DNA of 45,274 nt, taken from contig JANYBL010000037.1 of NCBI GenBank assembly GCA_025360815.1, positions 1 through 45,274 of the forward strand. Reading direction: 5' to 3'. The translations under genes and the position numbers were made by a program. The DNA comes from Burkholderiales bacterium (GTDB lineage Bacteria; Pseudomonadota; Gammaproteobacteria; Burkholderiales; Usitatibacteraceae). Shown here one piece after another: positions 19,301 to 26,563 of this stretch (position 1 is its first letter; every line of letters begins with the position of its first letter). The notes under the pieces were generated by a model, which did not search any database, was not told where the DNA came from, and saw nothing but the letters and a program-made list of their open reading frames with translations.

Positions 19301-19369
19301 AATAGCCAGCGCCAGACTAACTGCACTGGCAATCTTGGTTGCAATTCGCCGATCCCGGTACGCCAACAT
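16316..19369 (-). CDS. Lipid-anchored GH13 alpha-amylase/neopullulanase-type enzyme with N-terminal glucan-binding-like modules
   Basis: Predicted exported glycoside hydrolase of 1017 residues acting on starch, pullulan or glycogen. A lipobox LSSC (Cys29) is followed by a Pro/Thr-rich linker. Two related modules come next: RALYLRGSFNTWSADESKRF ... HQFKVADDDWAS, and TLFLRGTMNNWTALDDYAFQ ... EFKIADAAWANP, resembling the beta-sandwich modules (CBM48-like) found before bacterial amylases. A further beta domain precedes the GH13 barrel, which starts at AVYYAIFPERFRNGD. Catalytic residues are Asp743 (GWRMDVAP), Glu772 (TIAETWFD) and Asp837 (LSSHDVARS). The start overlaps the stop of the preceding amylase gene (TAATG). 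It is the last gene of the maltodextrin operon. The GH13 class is certain; exact specificity and the face of the outer membrane are not. Confidence 0.92.
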   Translation of the reverse strand: MLAYRDRRIATKIASAVSLALAISTLSSCANTPMSAASFPTPTPAPTPSSTPSPTPLNFSSSIATSTATLSAMPHCSANPFGKRALYLRGSFNTWSADESKRFSYACNRFELVTKLEGTHQFKVADDDWASDADFGLPPDIAFSVPVTATTATTTDKLAAASSGETVKHRAAAGVSAIGLSARGSGISFTFAGVHRLIFTMPDKTAPSTQASNASQSPQLTIEVCPTPPLSDTTLFLRGTMNNWTALDDYAFQYSCDAYYLNVKLHAKQEFKIADAAWANPNTFGGVGNKSNIVSAQALPIGKASDAGGVSNLQFAFEGDHTVRLAFTDGKPVITVGAKTFADPSAKLVTDPIALSVQHDSRQLADKAPFGAVVAGTRVQFGLSALAGLESATFVVEKRRLEGNQEVLEYREVARVPMQKKDQKSSPNKLDRWQAETVFGDVSIYGYYFEVVIGGKTYQYQNNRNAIHWTREKGTNGIGLIEEKSGDAKSIRRFRHTVYAADFVVPAWAKDAVYYAIFPERFRNGDKRNDPKPSLNTYQDKDVEFHNNWLDKPYKPHSGDGSDTVYNNDFFGGDISGIIEKLDYIADLGANTIYTMPLFTAASNHKYDTADFKNIDPMFGTNDDFSRLTVEAAKRGIRVIPDTSLNHVGSDSIYFDRFNKYHQDKMGGAFQANHINAASAYAEWFSFDATQTDPDKQFKGWVGVSDLPELNKASPAFRKFAFEDNDSVMKLWLDRGASGWRMDVAPWIPDDFWKPWRAAIKQHKPDAITIAETWFDASKFFLGNAFDSTMNYIFRNTVLDFAAGGNALLQYQNLEFIREVYPPQALYALMNLLSSHDVARSLYVLGYTDENMDENKIREAKNRLRLATFFQMIYPGAPAIYYGDEVGVTGGEDPYSRATYPWADLGGKPDTALLADFKQLIKMRRDHAVLRHGTIEAPLQADEQVIVLARKLVTKSQTIWAITAMNNAKTEKIIPIQLPPKAAQQYVDALTGEIVSATNERITLRIPALFGTVLVSR

Positions 19370-21069
19370 TACTGAACCCGTTTGTAAGCCGAGTAGCCGC
19401 CATCAGGATGAATCTCGGGCTGTAATACCAGAAAACCATGGGCTGGTACGACCACATTTAGCAAGGCGGCGGTGATTTTAACGGGGCTTGCGGGGGCTGC
19501 TGGGGTCATGGTGCCGGCTAAAGCGTTGGCTGCGGCGCTGGCTTTGCTGCTGTTGCTATCCGCCATTAAATTGATCATTAACCGGTTGTCCATCAGCTTT
19601 GAATTGGGCACCAGCACAATCTCGTTCACCTCTGTATTGGTTGGATTTGCGATCACGATCACGCTGTCTTCAACACGGTCAGTGTAGCGCTCGAATGCTA
19701 AAAGCTTGTTCGCGGTAATGGTGCGGAAATTACCCACTCGCAATGCACGATGTTTTTTGTGCAGGTTGATGAGCTGTTGGGTCCATCGCAATGTTGCGTT
19801 GGTTGGGTTTGCCAAATCCCAGCGCATCGGCGCACGCATTTCGGGATCATCCCCGCCGGTCATGCCGACTTCAGAGCCGTAGTACAAATTAGGCGAACCA
19901 GGCAGCGTAAATTGCAGCACCTGTGCGAGCTTGCGTTGCGCCTCATTGGGCACGACCGTCGCCAAGCGGAAGGTGTCATGATTATCCAGCATCGTCCATG
20001 ATTTCAGCATGGGCTCGATACCAGCATCATCAATAATGCGGCTCACCATGCGCGTCGACGTTTGCGCATCTATTTTGCCCAATACGGTTTGCAAAATAAT
20101 TTCACGCAGCGTGAAGTTCATCACCCCATCCACCGATGGAAACCATTCTTTGGGATAGTTGGCAATTTCGCCGACAATCAGCGAGCCGGGCTTTTGTTTG
20201 TGCGCGGCCTGGGTCAATTCACTCAAAAAGTTAAAACCAATATCGCGTGCCACGTCGAGCCGCCAGCCGTCCACGCCATCGCGCAAATAGCTTTGCACAA
20301 CAGAATCACGCTTGGCGTAGATATAATTGCGAACGGCTTGATTCTCAAGATTAAGCTCGGGTAGGCTTTCGGCCATGTCCCATACCCTTGCACCGGTTTT
20401 AAATTGCGCGCCAAAAACAAACCAATCACGATACTTACTGTTGGCATTTTCTTTGGCTTCCTTGAAAATGTTGGCGTGATGACCCATGTGATTGAACACG
20501 CCGTCCAGCACCATTTTCATTCCCATGCCATGCACCGAAGCCGCCAGTTTTTTCACATCCTCACGGGTGCCGAATTCGGGCGAGACTTGCATATAATCAA
20601 GCGCGTCGTATTTGTGGTTGGTGTAGGCATGATGCACGGGGTTCAGATAAAGCACATCGGCATTCAGGCTCTTGATGTAATCCAGTTTGGTATTCAAGCT
20701 CTCCAAATCACCGCCCCAAAAATCAATTTCGTGGCTCCAGAGTTGCGCATCGAGCAAGTAGGTGCCACGCTGCGGGAGTTCGTCCCAACGGCGCAATATT
20801 TTTGGTGAGGGGTACAGTGATTTTTTGTCAGCCAATGTAGCTGATGGCGCAAATCGATCCACCAACACTTGATACACCACGGCGCCATTGCGCCAATCAC
20901 GTTCGCGGGCTTCAAATTGGCCTGCCAAGGCGCGATCAAATTGGTTGGCGAATAGGGGGCTTTTTTGTTCTGGTGGTTGGTTGGTTGGGGGTTTGCCAGC
21001 TTGGGCATTCGTGTTGAGCGCGAGTAACGAAGCAGCGGCAATCACACCGTATATTATTGCTTTCGTCAT
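19369..21069 (-). CDS. Secreted GH13 alpha-amylase/cyclomaltodextrinase-type enzyme
   Basis: Predicted periplasmic or exported alpha-glucan hydrolase of 566 residues. The start at 21069 is chosen over a GTG at 21111 because ACGGAAA precedes it and it opens a clean signal peptide (MTKAIIYGVIAAASLLAL, cleavage near NAQA-GKP). The barrel starts at VVYQVLVDRFAPS. Conserved regions: LDGVFNHMGHH, GWRLDVARD with nucleophile Asp272, IVGEIANYP with Glu301, MLDNHDTFRL with Asp365. The C-terminal beta domain ends in PAHGFLVLQPE. It lies 46 bases after malG and overlaps the next amylase gene by one base. It probably trims maltodextrins to the sizes accepted by MalE. Neopullulanase, cyclomaltodextrinase and maltogenic amylase are hard to tell apart here. 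Confidence 0.92.
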   Translation of the reverse strand: MTKAIIYGVIAAASLLALNTNAQAGKPPTNQPPEQKSPLFANQFDRALAGQFEARERDWRNGAVVYQVLVDRFAPSATLADKKSLYPSPKILRRWDELPQRGTYLLDAQLWSHEIDFWGGDLESLNTKLDYIKSLNADVLYLNPVHHAYTNHKYDALDYMQVSPEFGTREDVKKLAASVHGMGMKMVLDGVFNHMGHHANIFKEAKENANSKYRDWFVFGAQFKTGARVWDMAESLPELNLENQAVRNYIYAKRDSVVQSYLRDGVDGWRLDVARDIGFNFLSELTQAAHKQKPGSLIVGEIANYPKEWFPSVDGVMNFTLREIILQTVLGKIDAQTSTRMVSRIIDDAGIEPMLKSWTMLDNHDTFRLATVVPNEAQRKLAQVLQFTLPGSPNLYYGSEVGMTGGDDPEMRAPMRWDLANPTNATLRWTQQLINLHKKHRALRVGNFRTITANKLLAFERYTDRVEDSVIVIANPTNTEVNEIVLVPNSKLMDNRLMINLMADSNSSKASAAANALAGTMTPAAPASPVKITAALLNVVVPAHGFLVLQPEIHPDGGYSAYKRVQ

Positions 21070-21115
21070 ATTAATTTCCGTTATATTAATTTTCACAGCA
21101 TTAATTTCCACAACA

Positions 21116-22006
21116 TTAACCTTTCACGCCACCTGCTGTTAGTCCGGAGACAATCCATTTTTGTGCAATTAAAAATACCATTGTGATTGGCAAGCCTGAC
21201 AACACCGCCGCAGCAGCAAAATCGCCCCACAAATAACGCTGTTCCAATAAATAATATTTCGAGCCCACGGCCAAGGTGAGATTCGGCTCCTCGCGCAGTA
21301 ATACCGATGCGACCGGATACTCCACAATCGTGCCAATGAAAGCCAGTACAAATACCACCATTAAAATCGGCACCGCCATCGGCAGTAATACATAACGGAA
21401 CGTCTGCCATTGGGTTGCGCCATCGACCTTTGCGCACTCTTCGATCTCGACGGGGATGGTTTCAAAATAGCCGCGTATCGTCCAGATATGCATCGCCACC
21501 CCGCCCAAATAGGCGAGGATCACACCGGCGTGGGTCTCAATGCCGAGCCACGGTGCATAAGTGCCGATGGTGTCAAAAATGGCGTAAATAGCCACCAGCG
21601 CAAGGACTGCTGGAAACATTTGTAGCAGCAACATCGTATTTAAAATGGTCGATTTGAATTGGAACTTTAAGCGGGCAAATGCATAGGCTGCGGTAGTTGA
21701 AATGGCGACAATCAACAACGATGAGATGGTCGCAATCTTAATCGAGTTCCACAGCCATTTGAGCACCGGAAACGGCGGCTCCACCAAGCTGCCATCGGCC
21801 GCCTGATAGGAAATACCCAGCGCCAGTTTCCAATGCTCCAAACTGATCTCGGTCGGTATGAGCGTGCCGGTTGAAAAATTGCCGGGACGTAGCGAGATGG
21901 AAATCACCGCCAGTAACGGGAACAACGTAATTGCAATCAAAATCCACAAAAACGCATGCGCTGCAAGGACGCGCCAGCGTTGACTGTTGCCGGTGACTAT
22001 TGCCAT
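21116..22006 (-). CDS. malG: Maltose/maltodextrin ABC transporter permease MalG
   Basis: Inner-membrane subunit of the maltodextrin importer; pairs with MalF and docks to the MalK dimer. It has 296 residues, equal to E. coli MalG, with six predicted helices. The N-terminal [20 protein letters not shown] and the EAA loop ([20 protein letters not shown], then [10 protein letters not shown]) are typical of MalG, and the C-terminal [13 protein letters not shown] matches the family's closing motif that reaches into MalK. AGGAGAAAAA precedes the start. It follows malF with a 32-base gap. Identification is secure. Confidence 0.96.
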   Translation of the reverse strand: MAIVTGNSQRWRVLAAHAFLWILIAITLFPLLAVISISLRPGNFSTGTLIPTEISLEHWKLALGISYQAADGSLVEPPFPVLKWLWNSIKIATISSLLIVAISTTAAYAFARLKFQFKSTILNTMLLLQMFPAVLALVAIYAIFDTIGTYAPWLGIETHAGVILAYLGGVAMHIWTIRGYFETIPVEIEECAKVDGATQWQTFRYVLLPMAVPILMVVFVLAFIGTIVEYPVASVLLREEPNLTLAVGSKYYLLEQRYLWGDFAAAAVLSGLPITMVFLIAQKWIVSGLTAGGVKG

Positions 22007-22038
22007 TTTTTCTCCTGCTTGTTTGCTTACCTGCTCGT

Positions 22039-23655
22039 TTATTTATTCTCTGCGTTGATTTTTGCAAATTTTAAATTCGCCATCGAAAGCGCCGCTACCA
22101 TAAAGAAAATCACGGTTGAAATTGCGGCGGCCAAACCAAAGTTTTGCCCCGAATCCTGGAACGCAATGCGATACGTGTACGACACCAAAATATCAGTCGT
22201 GCCTGCTGGCAGTTTTGTATTCAGGTAATCAGGACGGCCATCGGTGAGCAGGGCGATTACGACAAAATTATTAAAATTAAACGCGAACACAGTGATGAGC
22301 AAGGGCGCGAGCGGTTTGATGATAAGTGGTGCGGTTATCTTGAAAAAATTCGTGAGCGGTGACGCACCGGCGATCGACGATGCCTCGTACAAATCGGCTG
22401 GAATGGCTTTAATCAAGCCGCTACACAAAATCATGATGTATGGATAACCCAGCCATACGTTCACTGTCAGAATCGCAATCTTGGCGAGCGTGGGGTCGGC
22501 GAACCAAGCGGGTTTGATGCCAAAAAGTGACTGGAGGATGGTGTTGATTTCACCAAAATTTTGGTTAAACAAGCCTTTGAAAACCAGAATGGAAATGAAC
22601 GCGGGAACCGCATAAGGCAAAAATAATAAGGTCCGATATGCAGTGCGATAGGGCAGCGCTTCCCAATTGAGCAACACCGCCAGCGGCATCCCGAGTGCCA
22701 ATGTGAACAACACAGTCAGCCCCGAAAACATGACAGTCCAAATAAAAATCGACAGAAACGGCCCGCGGAAATCTGGATCGGTGATCATTCTGGAATAGTT
22801 CGCAAAGCCAACACCCACTTTGAAGCCCGGCTGGATTGCAGCACCTTTGTCATTTTCAAAATTGCCAGTGTCACGGTTGGGCCTATAAGTTTCGCCAGAT
22901 TCAATGAGGACCAGTGAGTCATTATTGCTGGTTTTCCAGACGGGATTTAACGGACCAAATTCACTCACGCCCGTATAGTTCAGCAGCGTCTGATTTGGCA
23001 GCTGTAGCTGTAGCTGCATCAAAATATTGCGGTGCTTTAGCACTTCAATCAATGGCAGCGGCGGGTTAAGCGCGAAGCTCGCCTGGTCTAGCGGCAGCAT
23101 CGATGTCTTATTCGGTGGCTTTGCAGAAAGCAAGGCTAGCGATGGCGATGCATATTGTATTGTTGGACTGCTGGCAGCTGATGTTGATGCTGACGTCGGT
23201 GCAGGCGTTGGTGTGGGCGCTGGTGTCGCTGGTCTTGACGTCACCACGATCCGGAATTCATTGCCATCCGCGTGCAGCGTGTAATCCATGGTGCGGGCTT
23301 CATCGGGCGTGGTTTGCTCTAACAAATAAGTGCGAACCCGATCTTCGCTTAACAAATGCGCGGAAGAATAATTCGTAAAGCCGATCTGCGCTGTGTAGAG
23401 CATTGGAAAAGCCACAAACACGGCCATGCCGGCCAAGCCTGGGAACAGATAACGATACGACAATGCGCCTTTTGACAGGTACACATAAAAGCCAACCGCA
23501 AGCAAAAGCAGCACGCCCATCGCCCATGCGACTTGTCCCGTCGCATAAATATTGAAGACCAAATACAAGCACGCCATCGCAAGCGCAATCGTGATCGGCC
23601 AACGCAGCTTGGCTAAAAATTTGTTCAGGCCATGATGGATGACGAGTGAGCTCAT
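22039..23655 (-). CDS. malF: Maltose/maltodextrin ABC transporter permease MalF
   Basis: Inner-membrane partner of MalG, 538 residues (E. coli MalF has 514). It has the extra N-terminal helices and large periplasmic P2 loop that set MalF apart. The transport core is very close to enterobacterial Mal[37 protein letters not shown], the EAA loop [20 protein letters not shown], and [19 protein letters not shown]. Within P2, after FRIVVTSR, is a low-complexity Pro/Thr/Ala/Ser insertion of about 25 residues not expected in the family; it should be surface-exposed and flexible. The ATG overlaps the malE stop (ATGA), so malE and malF are translationally coupled. Confidence 0.95.
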   Translation of the reverse strand: MSSLVIHHGLNKFLAKLRWPITIALAMACLYLVFNIYATGQVAWAMGVLLLLAVGFYVYLSKGALSYRYLFPGLAGMAVFVAFPMLYTAQIGFTNYSSAHLLSEDRVRTYLLEQTTPDEARTMDYTLHADGNEFRIVVTSRPATPAPTPTPAPTSASTSAASSPTIQYASPSLALLSAKPPNKTSMLPLDQASFALNPPLPLIEVLKHRNILMQLQLQLPNQTLLNYTGVSEFGPLNPVWKTSNNDSLVLIESGETYRPNRDTGNFENDKGAAIQPGFKVGVGFANYSRMITDPDFRGPFLSIFIWTVMFSGLTVLFTLALGMPLAVLLNWEALPYRTAYRTLLFLPYAVPAFISILVFKGLFNQNFGEINTILQSLFGIKPAWFADPTLAKIAILTVNVWLGYPYIMILCSGLIKAIPADLYEASSIAGASPLTNFFKITAPLIIKPLAPLLITVFAFNFNNFVVIALLTDGRPDYLNTKLPAGTTDILVSYTYRIAFQDSGQNFGLAAAISTVIFFMVAALSMANLKFAKINAENK

Positions 23656-24914
23656 TTTGCATTCATCCTTGCTGCTGCTCCGTTGAGCGCATCCTGCGGA
23701 CTTTGCAATCCGTTGGTGATCGCTTCAAGGGCTGCATCCATGGCTGTCCAGAACCGGCTGGTTTCGGGAATGTTGGGAACCGGCTCGCCGCGTCGTGCAT
23801 TCTCCATTGTCGCGCGGATGTTTGGGTCGGCGGCGAGTTCGGCATAGAACGCTTTGTTCGCGGGGACACCGAGCGGGACATCGGCGTTGATTGTTTTTAA
23901 ATTTTCAGGGCGCAGCAAATAGTTTTCAATAAATTCGCGCGCAATATCCTTGACCTTGCTCGGCGCCGCAATCATGCAGCCAACCACGCCGACGAAGGGT
24001 TTGGCGGGTTTGCCATCAATACCCGGAATCGGTGCGACACCAAAATCGATTTTGCTTTTTGCCGCATTGTCCCAAGCCCAAGGCCCGGAAATCATCATGG
24101 CAATCTCGCCACGGTTAAAGCCCGCGTCCATATTGGCATAACGAGCGCCACGTGGCATTTGGCCGTTATCAATCAGCCCGCGCAAGACCTCACCTGCCCG
24201 AACCGCGCCGGGTGTATTGACGCCAATTAATTGCGAGTCAAGTTCGCCTTTCGCATCGCGGCCAAAGACATAGCCACCCGCGCCAGCCAGGATCGGCCAA
24301 GTGAAGAACGATTTGTTGTAATCCCACAAAATTGCTTTTTTGCCGTCCGCTTTGAGTTGGTTATCAATAGCGGCGATTTCGTCAAAGTTAGCGGGCGGCG
24401 TTTTCACCAACGCCTTGTTATAAATCAAACCAATCGCTTCAATCGCAATCGGGTAGCCCCAGACTTTGCCTTGGTAGGTAAAGGCTTTCCAGGCTGATGG
24501 CTCGATTTCATCGCGAATTTTCTGGCGCGGGCTTAACGCGGTAAGTAATCCCGCCTTCGCCCACTCGCCTGCCCGGTCATGTGCCCAGCAAAAAATATCG
24601 GGGCCTTTACCGGCACCTGCGGCTTGCTGGAATTTTTCAGGCGCGGCTTCCGGGTGTTGCACTTTCACTTCAACACCGGACACTTTGGTAAAAATATCAC
24701 CGACTTTTTGTAAGCCGGTGTAGCCTTTGTCACCGTTGATCCAGATGAGGAGTTTGAGTGGTGCGGCTGAATCAGTCGCGGCTGGTCTGACTTGCGCATT
24801 GGCCACGCTAGCCAGGCATGCAACAGCTGCGGCAATGATGGTAAATGGCAGATGACGTGAAAGACTAATTGACAGAATACCGGTTGGAGTAAGTGAAAGA
24901 CGGGCGCTCTTCAT
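23652..24914 (-). CDS. malE: Periplasmic maltose/maltodextrin-binding protein
   Basis: Captures maltodextrins in the periplasm and delivers them to MalFG. About 420 residues from the ATG at 24914 (MKSARLSLTP); an ATG three codons earlier (24923) is equally possible, and neither has a strong ribosome site, perhaps because translation is coupled to malK, which ends 4 to 13 bases before. The signal peptide ends near SVANA-QVR. The mature N-terminus has LKLLIWINGDKGYTGLQKVG and GPDIFCWAHDRAGEWAKAGL, the sugar-binding segments known from E. coli MalE, and later WDYNKSFFTWPILAGAGGYV, NRGEIAMMISGPWAWDN and the C-terminal ETSRFWTAMDAALEA. Identification is secure. Confidence 0.95.
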   Translation of the reverse strand: MKSARLSLTPTGILSISLSRHLPFTIIAAAVACLASVANAQVRPAATDSAAPLKLLIWINGDKGYTGLQKVGDIFTKVSGVEVKVQHPEAAPEKFQQAAGAGKGPDIFCWAHDRAGEWAKAGLLTALSPRQKIRDEIEPSAWKAFTYQGKVWGYPIAIEAIGLIYNKALVKTPPANFDEIAAIDNQLKADGKKAILWDYNKSFFTWPILAGAGGYVFGRDAKGELDSQLIGVNTPGAVRAGEVLRGLIDNGQMPRGARYANMDAGFNRGEIAMMISGPWAWDNAAKSKIDFGVAPIPGIDGKPAKPFVGVVGCMIAAPSKVKDIAREFIENYLLRPENLKTINADVPLGVPANKAFYAELAADPNIRATMENARRGEPVPNIPETSRFWTAMDAALEAITNGLQSPQDALNGAAARMNAK

Positions 24915-24927
24915 GATCGTCATCGCG

Positions 24928-26049
24928 CTATTTTGTTTGTCGCAACGTGCGCTTGAATGCATGACCTGCTGCGTCAAACAAATAGCAAAATTCAGTTGGT
25001 AATCCTAGCCTCAACACATCCCCCTGTTGCACTCGCGAACGTCCATCAAGCGAGCAGGTGAGCGCATCTTCGACCCCCGGAAAGGCCAAATATGCTTGAG
25101 TTGAACTGCCCAGTGACTCCACAAACGTGACGGCGGCCTCCACCTGGTTGCTATCGTCCGCTGCCAGCAATTCGTGATGAAAATGCTCCGGCCGAATGCC
25201 GAGCACGACCTTGTCACCCGCTTTGGCATTGGTCGCCGCCGCGTCAACATTGCAACGAATCTGTGCCCCGCTGGCTAGTTTGATCTGCGCGTGCGCCGCA
25301 TCGCCCGACACAAATTCGGCATCAATAAAATTCATACGCGGTGAACCAATAAAACCGGCGACGAATTGATTGATCGGGTGTTCATACAGCTCAAGGGGCG
25401 TGCCAACCTGCTCAATCTTGCCCGCCGACAACACGACAATGCGATCGGCCAAGGTCATCGCCTCAACCTGATCGTGGGTCACATAGATCATCGTGGTTTT
25501 GAGTTCTTCATGCAGCTTGGCGAATTCATAGCGCATTCGGACGCGCAGCGCCGCGTCAAGATTCGAGAGCGGCTCGTCGAATAAAAATACCGCTGGTTTC
25601 CGTACAATAGCGCGGCCGATCGCCACGCGTTGGCGCTGCCCGCCGGATAAATCCTTGGGTTTGCGGTCCAGCAAATGATCGATGTTTAAAATCTTGGCAG
25701 CGCTGTGCACCGCGGTTTTGATTTCGGCATCGGACATATTGGCGAGCTTCAGTCCAAACGCCATATTGTCGAACAGGTTCATGTGCGGGTAGAGCGCATA
25801 CGATTGGAACACCATTGCGATGCCGCGCTCGGCGGGAGGCACATTATTCACGGTCCGGCCGGCGATGGTCAGCGTGCCACCGGTAATATCTTCCAGGCCT
25901 GCAATCACGCGCAATAGCGTGGACTTACCGCAGCCGGAAGGGCCGACAAAGACCATAAATTCGCCATCACGCACCTCCAAATTGATGTCGCGCAGCACCT
26001 GCGTTTGGGCGAATGCCTTTTCAACATTCGTAAGCCGAACGTCCGCCAT
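24928..26049 (-). CDS. malK: Maltodextrin ABC transporter ATP-binding protein MalK
   Basis: Cytoplasmic ATPase subunit powering the importer, 373 residues (E. coli MalK 371). Walker A GPSGCGKST (36-44), Q-loop near FQSYALYPHM, signature LSGGQ (134-138), Walker B FLFDEP (Asp158-Glu159) and switch His192 are all intact. The C-terminal OB-type regulatory domain (PRMNFIDAEF; VVLGIRPEHF; VTFVESLGSSTQAYL) is that of the CUT1 sugar importers. In E. coli this domain binds MalT and EIIA-Glc; neither partner gene is visible here. GAGGAGAAAG lies just upstream. It is the first gene of the six-gene operon. A UgpC-like substrate range is excluded by the malEFG neighbours. Confidence 0.96.
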   Translation of the reverse strand: MADVRLTNVEKAFAQTQVLRDINLEVRDGEFMVFVGPSGCGKSTLLRVIAGLEDITGGTLTIAGRTVNNVPPAERGIAMVFQSYALYPHMNLFDNMAFGLKLANMSDAEIKTAVHSAAKILNIDHLLDRKPKDLSGGQRQRVAIGRAIVRKPAVFLFDEPLSNLDAALRVRMRYEFAKLHEELKTTMIYVTHDQVEAMTLADRIVVLSAGKIEQVGTPLELYEHPINQFVAGFIGSPRMNFIDAEFVSGDAAHAQIKLASGAQIRCNVDAAATNAKAGDKVVLGIRPEHFHHELLAADDSNQVEAAVTFVESLGSSTQAYLAFPGVEDALTCSLDGRSRVQQGDVLRLGLPTEFCYLFDAAGHAFKRTLRQTK

Positions 26050-26290
26050 ACTTTCTCCTCGTGACCACCGTTTATTGCGGTGATGTTGTTATTTTTGAGT
26101 TATTCCTAATGCGGTAATTCTTTTATTCATGCTGATTAGGATACTCTTTGGAATCTCTGAAAACAGCTAAATATGTAGAAAGAGTAACCTGTTTCTGCTT
26201 ATTTTTCAACGCGGTAAAATTAGAATAAACGAAAAATTCGAATAATCTTCAATAAGTTATGTGAATTTTTACCTTTTCTGTAATCCAAAA

Positions 26291-26307
26291 ATGTAGCTAA
26301 ACTACAT
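26291..26307. promoter_or_regulatory. Candidate operator: interrupted palindrome ATGTAG-N5-CTACAT
   Basis: Perfect six-base arms around CTAAA, in the A+T-rich gap between malK and glgP, placed about 240 bases before malK and 260 before glgP. The binding protein is unknown; a LacI- or TetR-type sugar regulator would fit a site of this size. Confidence 0.45.
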
Positions 26308-26391
26308 AAAATGCCAAACGTACCAAAACTGCGTTAAACTTTTAACTGGATTGCCGTAAATGCACCATCAATGCACTTTAAAGCCGTTGCT

Positions 26392-26460
26392 TTAAAGCTA
26401 AATTGCCTTAGAGCTAAATTGCCTTAGCGATAACTTGGAGTAACTTGGGGTAACTTGGCG
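26392..26460. repeat. Tandem direct repeats in the glgP leader (16 bp x2, then 10 bp x3)
   Basis: TTAAAGCTAAATTGCC (26392-26407) is followed directly by TTAGAGCTAAATTGCC (26408-26423). Seven bases later the decamer TAACTTGGNG is repeated three times without gap (26431-26460: TAACTTGGAG, TAACTTGGGG, TAACTTGGCG). The arrays end about 100 bases before the glgP start. Confidence 0.8.
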
Positions 26461-26563
26461 CTCCACGCTCGTGCCGCTTTTGCTTTATCTGCCTTTCCTT
26501 GATCAATTTCTGACCAAGCTTGATTGAAGTTTAACGTTGCCCCTATTAACTTTCAAACGGACC

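Larger units (their letters stand above)
26050..26563. promoter_or_regulatory. Divergent malK/glgP regulatory region
   Basis: 514 bases hold no gene and must carry promoters for two opposed carbohydrate operons. It is A+T-rich between about 26100 and 26340. The palindrome ATGTAG-CTAAA-CTACAT (26291-26307) is the strongest operator candidate, and another ATGTAG half lies at 26173-26178. Direct repeats follow at 26392-26460. A possible minus-strand -35 (TTGAAA) with a weak -10 (TACTCT) 17 bases later was noted, but it is not convincing. Confidence 0.5.
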
